The notes beneath the pieces are model-generated. The model searched no databases, was not told the DNA's origin, and worked only from the letters and a program-made list of their open reading frames with translations. A stretch of 64,000 nt of DNA from Bdellovibrio bacteriovorus str. Tiberius (GTDB lineage Bacteria > Bdellovibrionota > Bdellovibrionia > Bdellovibrionales > Bdellovibrionaceae): NCBI RefSeq assembly GCF_000317895.1, contig NC_019567.1, positions 3,286,001 to 3,350,000 of the forward strand, given 5' to 3'. Position numbers and translations under genes: made by a program. Shown here in pieces: positions 25,874 through 35,078 of the stretch; position 1 is the stretch's first letter, and each line of letters opens with the position of its first letter.

Positions 25874-27130
25874 TTAAAAAATCTGTCCAAAAAATTCTTT
25901 GATCTTCTTGGTGATCCCGTCCAGCGATTCACCAATGTTCACTTCCTGTTGCTGTTGGTGCGTTTGAAGCAGATCTTTTCTCTGCCCCAATGCATACTGC
26001 AACAGTCCAACAGCGGCGGAGAATTCTCCAGACTTCACCACATCCGTCAGACCACCGATTTCACGAGGTGCCCCTCTGCGAACCGGAATATCAAAGATAA
26101 ACTCTCCCATCTCGATCAGACCATCCAGGTTGCTTGCGCCCCCTGTAAGAACAATCCCGCCACCAAGCATTGGCATCAGGCCGCTCATACGAATGTCATT
26201 GGCAATCAGGTTCAGAGTCTCCTCTGCACGAGCTTCGATAACATCCGCAAGGTCCTTGCGAGGAATCACGCGGGATTTTCTTCCGCCGACACCCTCGACC
26301 TCAACAGTTTCATTTTCATTCACCATAGAAGCCATGGCACAACCATGCTTCTTTTTCAGCTCTTCCGCCGCGAACTGCGGAGTTCTCAACCCCACCGCCA
26401 CGTCGTGAGTGAAGTGCTGGCCACCCACTGGAATTACAGAGGAGTGAGCCACACTGCCGTTGACGAAGTAAAGGGCGTTACAAGCGCCGCCACCCATATC
26501 AACCACGCACACACCCAGATTCTTTTCATCGTTGGACATCACCGCAGTAGCGGATGCCAGCTGGGAAAGAACCAGGCCTGCGATTTTCAAACCGGCTTTT
26601 TCAACACATTTTACTGTATTATTGATAGCACTCTGACCACCGGTCACGATGTGCACATTGGCTTCCAAGCGGATGCCGGACATGCCGATAGGATCTGTGA
26701 TCCCGTCCTGGCCGTCGACTTTGAATTCTCTTGGAAGTACGTGAAGAACAGAACGATCCGTTGGAACCGCCACTGCCTTGGCAGCTTCGATAACACGGTC
26801 AATTTCAGAGGCAGTGACTTCGCGGTTCTTGATCGCGACCATGCCCTTGGAATCAAATGAAGAAATGTGCGAACCAGCAACACCCACCCACACTTCGGAT
26901 ACGGTGTAACCGGACATCAATTCTGCTTCTTCTTTGGCTTTTCTAATGGAATCAGTCGTGGCTTCGATATTGACTACGACACCCTGGCGGATCCCTGTAT
27001 TGGGAGCGGTGCCCACGCCTGCGACTTCGATTTTTCCTTCGGGATTAACTGTGCCGATGACAAAAGAGACCTTGGTAGAACCAATGTCCAAGCCAGCCAA
27101 TACCGGAGCTTTGGGTTTTGATGTACTCAT
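25874..27130 (-). CDS. ftsA: Cell division protein FtsA
   Basis: The actin-like membrane tether of FtsZ. The ATPase motifs are present: GLDIGSTKVSFVIG (phosphate 1, about residues 13-26), the 1C-domain region, VCVVDMGGGACNALYF (phosphate 2, about 208) and MLGGGIVLTGGASNLDG (adenosine motif, about 320). The length is 418, as in E. coli, and the C-terminal helix ITKKIKEFFGQIF is the amphipathic membrane anchor. ftsQ lies 121 bases upstream and ftsZ 61 bases downstream, on the same strand. Confidence 0.98.
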   Translation of the reverse strand: MSTSKPKAPVLAGLDIGSTKVSFVIGTVNPEGKIEVAGVGTAPNTGIRQGVVVNIEATTDSIRKAKEEAELMSGYTVSEVWVGVAGSHISSFDSKGMVAIKNREVTASEIDRVIEAAKAVAVPTDRSVLHVLPREFKVDGQDGITDPIGMSGIRLEANVHIVTGGQSAINNTVKCVEKAGLKIAGLVLSQLASATAVMSNDEKNLGVCVVDMGGGACNALYFVNGSVAHSSVIPVGGQHFTHDVAVGLRTPQFAAEELKKKHGCAMASMVNENETVEVEGVGGRKSRVIPRKDLADVIEARAEETLNLIANDIRMSGLMPMLGGGIVLTGGASNLDGLIEMGEFIFDIPVRRGAPREIGGLTDVVKSGEFSAAVGLLQYALGQRKDLLQTHQQQQEVNIGESLDGITKKIKEFFGQIF

Positions 27131-27251
27131 CCTTAAGTCCTCACGGATGCCTAAACTATAAAAGTTTCAGGAAAGACCACCCGTTAAAATCATTTTAAGG
27201 GGCTTCTAAGGGGGCATCTACCCGACTTTGATCGGTCTTCCAGACTTAAGC

Positions 27252-27998
27252 TTAGGGATCCTTACGCAACCTGACAAGGACTTTCTTTGACAGATTCGCG
27301 TCTATGACGCGCGCGTCAAACTGGCGGGATTCGAGATAATCGACGACTTGGCTGACTCGTGCAGACTTCAAAGACACTTGGTCTTCGCCCATCTTCACCT
27401 GGATTCCAGTTTTGATCATGGTCATCCAGAAGCCTTCTTTATTGTCGTAACGAATTTCAGAAATTGTTTTTCTGCTGAACGATCCTTCAGCAGGAATTTG
27501 TTCAACCACATCAACAGCCTTCTTGCGAAGTTCTGTTTTTTTCACAAAGCCTTCTCCATCAAGCAGCACAACATCCGGAGCCTGCTTGCTTTCAACCGGA
27601 TCCAGGAAAGTTCCATCTTTAATAATAGGAACAAGCTTTCCACCTTTGGCCATGAACAGAAGCTTCACCTCATGCGGGCGCACGCGCACAGACAAAGTCG
27701 TCGGCCAGCTTCTTTTGATATTCAAACCATCCACCCAGTTCAGGGCGTCGACTTCACGGGATACTTTTTTAAGTTTGATATTCCAAAGAGAAACGCCTTT
27801 GTATCGGGCAAGACTTGCCTCCAGGCGATCGACGTGAGGACGTAAAAACTGCTCCTGCCCCGCGGGTGGATTTTCAAGCACAACCTCGACCGAACTGATA
27901 TTGAAAAAGCCATTTTCATTCAGATAAAAAAGCGTTCCCGCAAGTGCTGCAGGCAGAACAATGAATCCAAAGATAAGTTTTAAAACGAGCTTCTTCAC
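27252..27998 (-). CDS. ftsQ: Cell division protein FtsQ
   Basis: A 248-residue bitopic membrane protein of the divisome. A short cytoplasmic N-terminus (MKKLVLK) is followed by one membrane helix (LIFGFIVLPAALAGTLFYL), a POTRA-like segment (FFNISSVEVVLENPPAGQEQFLRPHVDRLE...SLWNIKLKKVSREVDALNWVDGLNIKRSWPTTLSVRVRPHEVKLLF) and the FtsQ beta domain with a KMGEDQVSLKSARVSQVVDYL end. The start is GTG; no strong Shine-Dalgarno is visible. It is separated from murC by four opposite-strand genes and so must have its own promoter in the 27998-28193 gap; none stands out. Confidence 0.93.
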   Translation of the reverse strand: MKKLVLKLIFGFIVLPAALAGTLFYLNENGFFNISSVEVVLENPPAGQEQFLRPHVDRLEASLARYKGVSLWNIKLKKVSREVDALNWVDGLNIKRSWPTTLSVRVRPHEVKLLFMAKGGKLVPIIKDGTFLDPVESKQAPDVVLLDGEGFVKKTELRKKAVDVVEQIPAEGSFSRKTISEIRYDNKEGFWMTMIKTGIQVKMGEDQVSLKSARVSQVVDYLESRQFDARVIDANLSKKVLVRLRKDP

Positions 27999-28192
27999 AG
28001 TCGGAAATCCTCTGCTGTCGTGAATTTTAGATTAGCAACAAGATCGCCAACAATGAAACGCTGTCCGCAAAACAAGACCAAGGTCTTTCACTGGACCTTG
28101 ATGCTCTTACCTTTTCCGCCCGCAACAAAACAAGCTTTAGTCCGTATTGTTTTCGACCTCATTACCGATAGATAGCAAGCGAAGGAGACTCT

Positions 28193-29731
28193 ATGAAATT
28201 TGGCAGCAAGGTAATTTTAAATGTCGCAATATCCTGCGTGGTCTGCACTCTGGCCGCCGTCGGAATCTCCTCCTCCAAGATCCATGAACAGGGACGCGAT
28301 CAACTGGTCGACAAATCCCAGGCTATTCTTTCCCGCCTTGAATCCATGCGCGGCTATGTCGCCATCTCTGGAAACCTGAAAGAAGACTTCACCGCCGCCG
28401 TGGAAAAATACCCGGATGGAAATCTTCCAGAAGATGTGCGCAAACAACTGCTGCGCAAAGTTCCCATCGTGGCCTCGATGGCCGTGGGTTTTGAGAACGC
28501 CGACAAAGACGGCTATAAGTTCCGCGTTTTCACTGCAGCCCCGCGCCGCGATTCCAACAAAGCCACCGCCTCTGAACTGGAAATTCTGAAACGCTTTGAA
28601 GCCGATCCGGAATTAAAAGAAATTGTCGCCAGTGGGGATCATGACGTTGTTGTGTATCGTCCGGTGCGCCTGTCTGAAGCTCAAGGCTGTCTGCTATGCC
28701 ACGGCCACCCTTCCAAAAGCCCATGGGGCAATGGCAAAGACATTCTGGGCTTCCCGATGGAAAACTGGGGCGACAATAAACTTCATGGCGTCTTTGCCGT
28801 CACCTCTTCCACGGATCGCGTGGCAGAAGCGGCCAACAACACAACTTACTCGATTCTTCTGTGGGCTTTGCTGATCACCGTTGTGATTCTGACGGCGTCT
28901 TATTTCCTGCTGCGTTCACCACTGGGCTCCCTGCTTGAAGCCATCAGCACTTTGAATCGTGCGGGCGCGCAAGTTTCCACAACGGGTAATGAGATCTTCA
29001 GCTCCAGCCAAAGCCTGAGTAATTCCGCCGTGAAGGCCGCCGCTTCCATTGAAGAAACCTCTGCCTCCACGGAAGAGGTTTCCAGCATGGTGAAGATGAA
29101 TTCCCAGCACGCATCCAAAGCCCGCGATCTGGCGCACACCGCCCAGGAAAAAGCACGTATCGGTGAACGCGAGGTGCAAAAGCTGACCACGTCGATGGAC
29201 GAAATCACCTCCAGCTCCAAAAAGATTGAAGAGATCATCACCGTGATTGATGACATCGCTTTTCAGACAAATCTGCTGGCGCTGAATGCATCTGTCGAAG
29301 CGGCTCGTGCCGGCGAACACGGAAAAGGTTTTGCGGTTGTTGCCGAAGCGGTTCGCAGCCTCGCACAACGAAGCGCCACTTCCGCCAAAGAGATTTCCAA
29401 TCTGATCAACGACAGTGTTGAAAAGATTGAGTCCGGTCATGAGGTGGTCCGATCCAGTGCCGATTCCTTAAAAGAGATTGTGACCACCATTGAAAAGCTG
29501 TCAGCCCTCAACACCGAGATTTCCGGAGCCAGTTCCGAACAGGAGCAAGGGATCCTGCAAATTAACAAGGCTTTGACAGACATGGATAAGATCACCCAAG
29601 CCAATGCCGCCGCCGCCGAAGAATGCGCTGCCGCTTCGGAAGAGCTGACACGTCAGTCATCCGTCATGGAAGAAGCAGTCCAGCAACTGAACGTTATTAT
29701 TAGCGGAAATGCGGACCGAGCCGCTTCATGA
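28193..29731 (+). CDS. Chemoreceptor with haem-motif Tll0287-like sensor domain
   Basis: A 512-residue methyl-accepting protein. The N-terminal membrane helix (about 7-27) is followed by a periplasmic Tll0287-like (DUF3365) domain whose CLLCH motif (Cys166, Cys169, His170) would bind haem c covalently, within [33 protein letters not shown] second membrane helix is at about 215-240. The cytoplasmic domain has the conserved tip ([37 protein letters not shown]). Haem in such sensors suggests sensing of redox state, oxygen or nitric oxide. It lacks the long Ala/Pro tail of the 7.5-kb receptor. It is inserted, in opposite orientation, between ftsQ and murC. Confidence 0.9.
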   Translation: MKFGSKVILNVAISCVVCTLAAVGISSSKIHEQGRDQLVDKSQAILSRLESMRGYVAISGNLKEDFTAAVEKYPDGNLPEDVRKQLLRKVPIVASMAVGFENADKDGYKFRVFTAAPRRDSNKATASELEILKRFEADPELKEIVASGDHDVVVYRPVRLSEAQGCLLCHGHPSKSPWGNGKDILGFPMENWGDNKLHGVFAVTSSTDRVAEAANNTTYSILLWALLITVVILTASYFLLRSPLGSLLEAISTLNRAGAQVSTTGNEIFSSSQSLSNSAVKAAASIEETSASTEEVSSMVKMNSQHASKARDLAHTAQEKARIGEREVQKLTTSMDEITSSSKKIEEIITVIDDIAFQTNLLALNASVEAARAGEHGKGFAVVAEAVRSLAQRSATSAKEISNLINDSVEKIESGHEVVRSSADSLKEIVTTIEKLSALNTEISGASSEQEQGILQINKALTDMDKITQANAAAAEECAAASEELTRQSSVMEEAVQQLNVIISGNADRAAS

Positions 29732-29782
29732 CCCAAAAATAGACAAATGATGACGGGAATCATAGACCCGTGCAGTTAAAGT

Positions 29783-29809
29783 GCTATCCTTCAAGACAAG
29801 GAGGATAGC
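29783..29809 (+). promoter_or_regulatory. Hairpin sequestering the usp ribosome-binding site
   Basis: GCTATCCT and AGGATAGC form a perfect 8-bp stem with an 11-base loop; the 3' arm ends directly at the ATG at 29810 and includes part of the Shine-Dalgarno (AAGGAGG). It would block translation until melted or rearranged. Confidence 0.55.
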
Positions 29810-30730
29810 ATGATCAATCATTCACTTCTTATTGCCGACGAACTGGAGCACAAGGATGAAGCGTCCTTAAAAAGATCCCAGGTGAACCGTCGCTTCGCCT
29901 CGGACCTGTCTGTCCGCCTGAATTGCCCCGTTTCCTTGTTGTATGTCAAAACTCTGAAAGACATCCCCGGACGCCTGGCCCTTTCTTACGCTGAAAAAGC
30001 CAAGGTCATCAGCCACAAACACCACCAGCTGGCACCGGTCATGAACAACTTTGCCGTGCCCGGGAAACTGATTGTGAAGTTCGGCTCGCCAGTAAAAGAA
30101 ATCTCGGCCGCCGTCAAAGACAACAGTGTCGAGGCTCTGATTGTCGGTTCACGCGCTCTGAAAGGCATGGACCGCTTTTTCCTGGGAAGTGTTGCCGAAG
30201 AGGTCGTGCGCAATGTGAAGCGTCCGGTTTATATTCTTGGGCCAGGAACCCAGCGTGATGACTATAGCCTGCCGACTAAAAAAGATTTACGCATTGCCAT
30301 CGTCACCGACCTGACGAAAAAATGCCGTGCTTCTGAAACCTATGGCGTCAGCCTTGCAAAACGTCTGGGGGCCCACGTGGTGCTTTATCACTCGGTTGCA
30401 GAAACTCTGCGCACGGTGGAACAATACATGTTTGCTGCCGGTGAAGCGACTCCAAGCATTGATACAATTTACGCCGACATTAAAAAAGACGCACAAAACT
30501 CGATGGAGAAAAAACTGGAACGCCTGCGCAGCAAAGGTATTTCCTGTGAGGGATTCATCGAGCAGGAAAAAACTCCGCTGGTGGACACCTTCCTGGCGGG
30601 ACCTGCGGGCCACTGCGATTTGATCTGCATGGGTGATGAAAGTTATGGTGGACTTTTGGGCACGCTGTTGGGGTCCAACCTTCGCGACATGATTGCAAAA
30701 TCACCGGTTCCAGTGATCGTGGTTCGCTAA
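29810..30730 (+). CDS. Tandem universal stress protein (two Usp domains)
   Basis: A 306-residue protein made of two Usp domains. The first ends with GSRALKGMDRFFLGSVAEEVVRNVKRPVYILG, the second with MGDESYGGLLGTLLGSNLRDMIAKSPVPVIVV. Both show the phosphate-loop pattern G-2X-G-9X-G(S/T) closely enough that nucleotide binding by one or both is likely. It is similar to the UspE-type two-domain proteins used in stress survival. It follows the haem chemoreceptor by 78 bases, and its start codon is abutted by an RBS-masking hairpin, which suggests post-transcriptional control. Two hairpins follow the gene. Confidence 0.9.
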   Translation: MINHSLLIADELEHKDEASLKRSQVNRRFASDLSVRLNCPVSLLYVKTLKDIPGRLALSYAEKAKVISHKHHQLAPVMNNFAVPGKLIVKFGSPVKEISAAVKDNSVEALIVGSRALKGMDRFFLGSVAEEVVRNVKRPVYILGPGTQRDDYSLPTKKDLRIAIVTDLTKKCRASETYGVSLAKRLGAHVVLYHSVAETLRTVEQYMFAAGEATPSIDTIYADIKKDAQNSMEKKLERLRSKGISCEGFIEQEKTPLVDTFLAGPAGHCDLICMGDESYGGLLGTLLGSNLRDMIAKSPVPVIVVR

Positions 30731-30733
30731 GCC

Positions 30734-30798
30734 CGTCTGCTCGCAGACGACCTGCAGATATTAAAAAAAAGGTGTCTCAAAACGAGACACCTTTTTTT
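30734..30798 (+). terminator. Double hairpin terminator after usp
   Basis: A first hairpin (CGTCTGC / GCAGACG, 2-base loop) is followed 13 bases later by a strong intrinsic terminator, GGTGTCTC / GAGACACC with runs of eight A before and seven T after, so it can also act in the reverse direction. Confidence 0.92.
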
Positions 30799-30892
30799 GT
30801 CTTCCCCATTTTGTCATGTGCGCAAGCTGTGGACGCTCTTCCTTGCCTGGTTCTTAACTGGCCATGGACAGAAGTTTGCAGTTTTTGCGGGT

Positions 30893-32716
30893 ATGAAACT
30901 GAAATCCCTTCTTTGCCTCGGACTGCTGGTTATGCTTGGGAGCCCTTCTGTTGAAGCGGCCACCAAACGTATTTGCACAATGACCCTGAATTCCGCCGAT
31001 GAAAAAGAGGCGCTCAGGCAGCTTTATGCCTCTGAGGATGTAGAGATCACCGAGCTGGTTCCGTCTGAAGGCAAGAACCCCCGCTGGCTGCAAAATGCCT
31101 GCGCTTCCGGGATTCAGTGCGACGTGCTTTTGATTTCCGGCCACTTTGGCGGCGTGTTCTTTGGCGAAGGCAACAGCACCACTTTGGATTTGAAAGAGAT
31201 CGAACGCCTGAGCTGCGACAACTCCTGCCCGGGCATTTTAAGCAAACCCAAGGATGTCTTCCTGATGGGTTGCAACACCCTTTCCAGCAAAACCCCGGAC
31301 AAACGATCCATCGAAGAATACGTGGAAGTTCTGATCAAGAACGGCTTCCCCCGCGATCTTGCTGAACGCGTGGCTTTTTCCCGCTATTCTGAATACGGCA
31401 TGAGCATCAGCCAGATCTTTTCTTCGGCCTTTAACAACGTCGAACGCCTGCATGGTTTCACCAGCACCGGCCCTATGGGTAAAGTCGCTGGCCCCCTGCT
31501 GAAAAAAGCCCTGCGTGAAACCAGCGCTCAGACCCTGTTCAGCAAGGGCCCGGACACCAAAAAACTGAATTCACTGTTTGGCGGAATGAGCTATCGCATC
31601 GTCACGCCCAAAACCGAGTCCGACCCGAATTACAAAGCCCTGACCTGCAATGCGTATTCTGAAAGCATCAACGAAAACCGTGAAGCCATTAATTTCCTGT
31701 CCAAAAAACTTCATCTGAAGAAATATTATGAACCTCTATTGGAAGCGACTCAGAATCCGCTATTCATGTCCCTTTTGCAGGACACTTTGCGGGCTTCTGC
31801 GGAAGCCACCCGTAATTTTGAAAACTTCTTTGTCGAGATCGGCTCGGCTCGTTCGTTGCCTTTAAAAATGAAAATGCAGTTTGTGGATCTGCAGGCGCAA
31901 CTGGGATTGATTCCTTCCATGGTGAAAGCCGAACAACAAGAACGCCTGATCCGCCAGCGCCTGGGGGATGGGTTGAATTTCATCGTGACCGACCAGTTCT
32001 GCGCGATGAAGGATCTTTTAAAGAACACCGAATTGAAAGCCGCCTGGATTCCGTTCACCGCGGATGCCTGGCAGTTCATCCCTCGCCTGTCCCAGTGTTT
32101 CGGCGGTTATGACGACGGCGTTGAAGGTCTGCTAAAACAGATGATGTACAGCAATGAATCCCCGATTCGCCGCGAAGCCTTGCGCGCTTTAAAAGGCCGC
32201 TTGTATTCCCATGATCTCAGTCAGCTGCTGAAAGCCTCGGCTCAGTGGCCTCAGCGGGACCGTCTGGACATGAGCTACAGTATCGGCCTGAAAGCCCCGA
32301 CTGAAATGCTGCCGCAAATGATTGAAACTTGTCTGACCAAAGCCGCCTCGGGCGACAGTGCGGAATCCCGCGATGGGTATCGTTGGTACTGCTACAACCA
32401 GTTTGAGCCGCTGATTGACAATCCGTTGAAATGTCATCTTTTCGCCCGCAATTTTGAAACACAAAGTGTGACGGGCGTGGACTGGAATTGTTTGACCCGA
32501 TTTAACCACGATATCCACCTGGGGTCGTGTCTTGAAGCGGCCGATCGCAACACCGATGTTGAGAGTTCCGACAATGTCCGCTGGTACTGCTGGTCCAAAT
32601 TGTCTGAGCAAAAACAACTAAGCCGGTCTGAATGTCTTGCTTTGGCCTCCTCAATGAAAATTCAAGGGAACCGATTCAAAGCCAACTGGAACTGCATGAA
32701 TCGTATCGCAAATTGA
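30893..32716 (+). CDS. Secreted protein with possible caspase-fold (CHAT-like) N-terminal domain
   Basis: I place the start at 30893, where a signal peptide begins (MKLKSLLCLGLLVMLGSPSVEA); the mature protein is ~585 residues. I recognise no named family. The N-terminal ~200 residues have a His-Cys arrangement as in caspase-like peptidases: His84 ends a hydrophobic strand (CDVLLISGHFGG) and Cys127 ends the next (DVFLMGCNT), 43 residues apart, followed by helices and a HGFTSTGP segment. The remainder is helical, with HEAT-like stretches (PIRREALRALKGRL) and many cysteines in paired YRWYCYNQF / VRWYCWSKL / ANWNCMNRI motifs. A secreted protease is plausible but unproven. It lies between usp and a dehydrogenase gene, inside the dcw region. 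Confidence 0.6.
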   Translation: MKLKSLLCLGLLVMLGSPSVEAATKRICTMTLNSADEKEALRQLYASEDVEITELVPSEGKNPRWLQNACASGIQCDVLLISGHFGGVFFGEGNSTTLDLKEIERLSCDNSCPGILSKPKDVFLMGCNTLSSKTPDKRSIEEYVEVLIKNGFPRDLAERVAFSRYSEYGMSISQIFSSAFNNVERLHGFTSTGPMGKVAGPLLKKALRETSAQTLFSKGPDTKKLNSLFGGMSYRIVTPKTESDPNYKALTCNAYSESINENREAINFLSKKLHLKKYYEPLLEATQNPLFMSLLQDTLRASAEATRNFENFFVEIGSARSLPLKMKMQFVDLQAQLGLIPSMVKAEQQERLIRQRLGDGLNFIVTDQFCAMKDLLKNTELKAAWIPFTADAWQFIPRLSQCFGGYDDGVEGLLKQMMYSNESPIRREALRALKGRLYSHDLSQLLKASAQWPQRDRLDMSYSIGLKAPTEMLPQMIETCLTKAASGDSAESRDGYRWYCYNQFEPLIDNPLKCHLFARNFETQSVTGVDWNCLTRFNHDIHLGSCLEAADRNTDVESSDNVRWYCWSKLSEQKQLSRSECLALASSMKIQGNRFKANWNCMNRIAN

Positions 32717-32760
32717 CCTCGGGGCCTGCCGGGTTTACAAACTAAGCTCTGGAGGCCACG

Positions 32761-33720
32761 ATGAAACACACCCTGCTCTTTTCTTTTTTGCCACCGGCTT
32801 CGGTCCTTGAACGTGCCTTAAGCCAGTTCAAAGCCACCATTTCCGCCAAAGAACTTTCCGTCGAAGAAATGCTGGATCAGGTTCACAAGATCCAGCCTGC
32901 CGCCATCGTGGTTGTGCCCCGCCAGAAAATCAGCGCCGAAGTCATCAAAGCCCTTCCGGATTCAGTGAAGATCATCGCAACCTCCAGCGTTGGCTTTGAT
33001 CATCTGGATATCAATGCTGCAAAAGAGCGCGGCATCCTATTAAGCAACACGCCCGATGTGCTGACGGAATGCACGGCGGATCTGGGCATGATGCTGCTTC
33101 TGAATGCCTGCCGTCGGGGTCGCGAGTATATGACCATCATGCAAGAGGGCTGGAGAAAAACCTACAGCCAGACCGATATGCTGGGCCTGCAGGTCAGCGG
33201 GAAAACTTTGGGGATTCTGGGCATGGGTCGCATCGGCCGGGCCCTTGCGGACCGCGCCCGCGGTTTTGGCATGAAGGTCCTTTACTGCAACAACAAACGC
33301 CTGCCCCCGGAGCTTGAAAAAGATGCGGTGTATTTCAAGAACTTCCACGACATGCTTCCGCATTGCCAGATTCTTTCATTGAATTCGCCAAGCACCCCCC
33401 AAACCAAAGGCATCATGGACAGCAAAAGTTTTTCCTTGCTGCCTAAACATGCGGTGCTGGTGAATGTGGGTCGTGGGAACCTGGTGGATGAAGATGCTTT
33501 GATCAAAGCGCTGGAAAGCGGTCATCTGTTCGCGGCGGGACTTGATGTGTTCTGCCATGAACCTGATTACAACTTGAAACTGCGTGATTTTCCGAATGTG
33601 TTCTTAACTCCGCACATGGGAAGTGCGACGGTGGAAACCCGATCCGCCATGGGTCATCGGGCTTTGGATAATGTCACCGCGGCGCTGGAAGGCCAACGCC
33701 CCGGGGATTCTTTGTACTAA
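32761..33720 (+). CDS. D-2-hydroxyacid dehydrogenase (glyoxylate/hydroxypyruvate reductase-like)
   Basis: A 319-residue NAD(P)-dependent D-isomer 2-hydroxyacid dehydrogenase. The Rossmann motif GILGMGRIGRALADRARGFGMKV is near residue 150. The catalytic residues appear in VNVGRGNLVDEDAL (Arg), FCHEPDY (Glu) and TPHMGSATVETR (His). It best resembles glyoxylate/hydroxypyruvate reductases, which reduce glyoxylate to glycolate or hydroxypyruvate to glycerate in the cytoplasm; substrate is inferred. Its stop overlaps the convergent murC stop, and no terminator is present there. Confidence 0.92.
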   Translation: MKHTLLFSFLPPASVLERALSQFKATISAKELSVEEMLDQVHKIQPAAIVVVPRQKISAEVIKALPDSVKIIATSSVGFDHLDINAAKERGILLSNTPDVLTECTADLGMMLLLNACRRGREYMTIMQEGWRKTYSQTDMLGLQVSGKTLGILGMGRIGRALADRARGFGMKVLYCNNKRLPPELEKDAVYFKNFHDMLPHCQILSLNSPSTPQTKGIMDSKSFSLLPKHAVLVNVGRGNLVDEDALIKALESGHLFAAGLDVFCHEPDYNLKLRDFPNVFLTPHMGSATVETRSAMGHRALDNVTAALEGQRPGDSLY

Positions 33721-35078
33721 AGCTGATTCAGGACATCCAGTCCCAGCTTCCAGCCGTCTCCGGCACCAAGGGTGACAAACACGTCGCCCTCTTTCAGCAT
33801 GCCCAGAATTTTCTGAGTCGATTTATCATCGCGAACAAAGTACTGGGCATGTTCGTGCTTCATTTCTGAAGCCAGCTTTTCGCTGGTCACGCCTGGAATT
33901 GGTGCTTCACCCGCTGGATAGATATCTGTCAGCAGAACCTGATCCGCTTCCATAAAGGCCGTGGTAAAGTCATGCCAGCAGTGTTGCGTGCGGGAATAAC
34001 GATGCGGCTGGAAGAAAACCACCAGTCTTTGTTTCGGATACTTTTCACGGAAGGCCTGCAATACCGCACGCACTTCAGTCGGATGGTGACCATAGTCATC
34101 ATAGACTTTGATGCCTTTTTTCTCGCCCTTAAAGTGGAAACGACGATCCACACCTTCATAGCGCTGAAGACCCTTGGCACAAGTTGCAAACGGAATTCCC
34201 GCTGCCACCCCGGCACAGATCGCTGCCACGGCATTCAAAGCATTGTGACGGCCCGGAACCTTCAGATTGAATTCACCCACCAGATGTTTGGTACCCAGCA
34301 GACGATCGTTGCGGTGAACCGCATAGTGACCCTGTTCGCCTGTCACAACCAGATCGTTCTTTTCATCGAAACCATAGAACAGGATTCTTTTCGGGAAGTT
34401 TTCAAAGATCTGACGAACCAGCGGATCATCTCCGCACACGATGACTTTGCCATAGAAAGGAACTTTCATGGCAAAGTCGTGGAAAGACTTCTGCACATTT
34501 TCAAAAGTTTTGAAGTGTTCCAGGTGGTCCGAGTCGATATTGGTGATGATCGCGATTTCCGGGGACAGCTTGTGGAAGCTTCCGTCGGATTCATCCGCTT
34601 CGGCCACCAGCCATTCACCGGAACCCAGCATCGCTGTGGACTTGATCAGTTCAAAGCGGCCACCGATTACAATCGTCGGACTTAAGTTCGCTTCCAGGAA
34701 GATCGCTGAAGTCATCGAGGTTGTCGTGGTCTTACCGTGCGTCCCGGCCACCGCAATACCGCGTTTCAGGCGCATGATTTCAGCCAAAGCCTCGGCACGC
34801 GGGATCAGGGGGATCTGACGGGCACGAGCTTCAGAGATCTCAGGATTTCCGTACTGAATCGCACTGGAATACACAACGACGTCGGCTTCGCCCACGTTGC
34901 TGGAAGCGTGGCCTTTAAAGACCTTCACGCCCAGTTCTTTCAGTCTTTCCGTGTTGGCGTTTTCAGCCTGATCACTGCCTGACACTTTCGCGCCGATATT
35001 GTGCAACAGCTCCGCGAGGCCGCACATACCGATGCCTCCAATACCTACGAAATGGAATTTGGCGTGCTGTAACTTCAT
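33717..35078 (-). CDS. murC: UDP-N-acetylmuramate-L-alanine ligase
   Basis: The first Mur ligase of cytoplasmic peptidoglycan synthesis, adding L-Ala to UDP-MurNAc. It has HFVGIGGIGMCGLAELL at the N-terminus, the ATP motif GTHGKTT at residues 112-118, AEADESDGSF near 165 and the DDYGHHPTEVRA segment near 305. The length of 453 is usual. ATG overlaps the murG stop by four bases (ATGA), so the two are coupled. It is the last gene of the mraY-to-murC block; in many bacteria murB or ddl and ftsQ would follow, but here four opposite-strand genes intervene. Confidence 0.98.
   Translation of the reverse strand: MKLQHAKFHFVGIGGIGMCGLAELLHNIGAKVSGSDQAENANTERLKELGVKVFKGHASSNVGEADVVVYSSAIQYGNPEISEARARQIPLIPRAEALAEIMRLKRGIAVAGTHGKTTTTSMTSAIFLEANLSPTIVIGGRFELIKSTAMLGSGEWLVAEADESDGSFHKLSPEIAIITNIDSDHLEHFKTFENVQKSFHDFAMKVPFYGKVIVCGDDPLVRQIFENFPKRILFYGFDEKNDLVVTGEQGHYAVHRNDRLLGTKHLVGEFNLKVPGRHNALNAVAAICAGVAAGIPFATCAKGLQRYEGVDRRFHFKGEKKGIKVYDDYGHHPTEVRAVLQAFREKYPKQRLVVFFQPHRYSRTQHCWHDFTTAFMEADQVLLTDIYPAGEAPIPGVTSEKLASEMKHEHAQYFVRDDKSTQKILGMLKEGDVFVTLGAGDGWKLGLDVLNQL

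Noticed and set aside
24394-25902. A 502-codon open frame antisense to ftsZ and running into the ftsA-ftsZ gap
   Set aside because: It is rich in His, Arg and Ser from antisense repeat codons, has no family motifs or ribosome site, and lies wholly over well-supported ftsZ.
28077-28101. Inverted repeat in the ftsQ-chemoreceptor gap (AAGGTC / GACCTT)
   Set aside because: Only 6 bp with no T run or linked promoter; too weak to call as a site.
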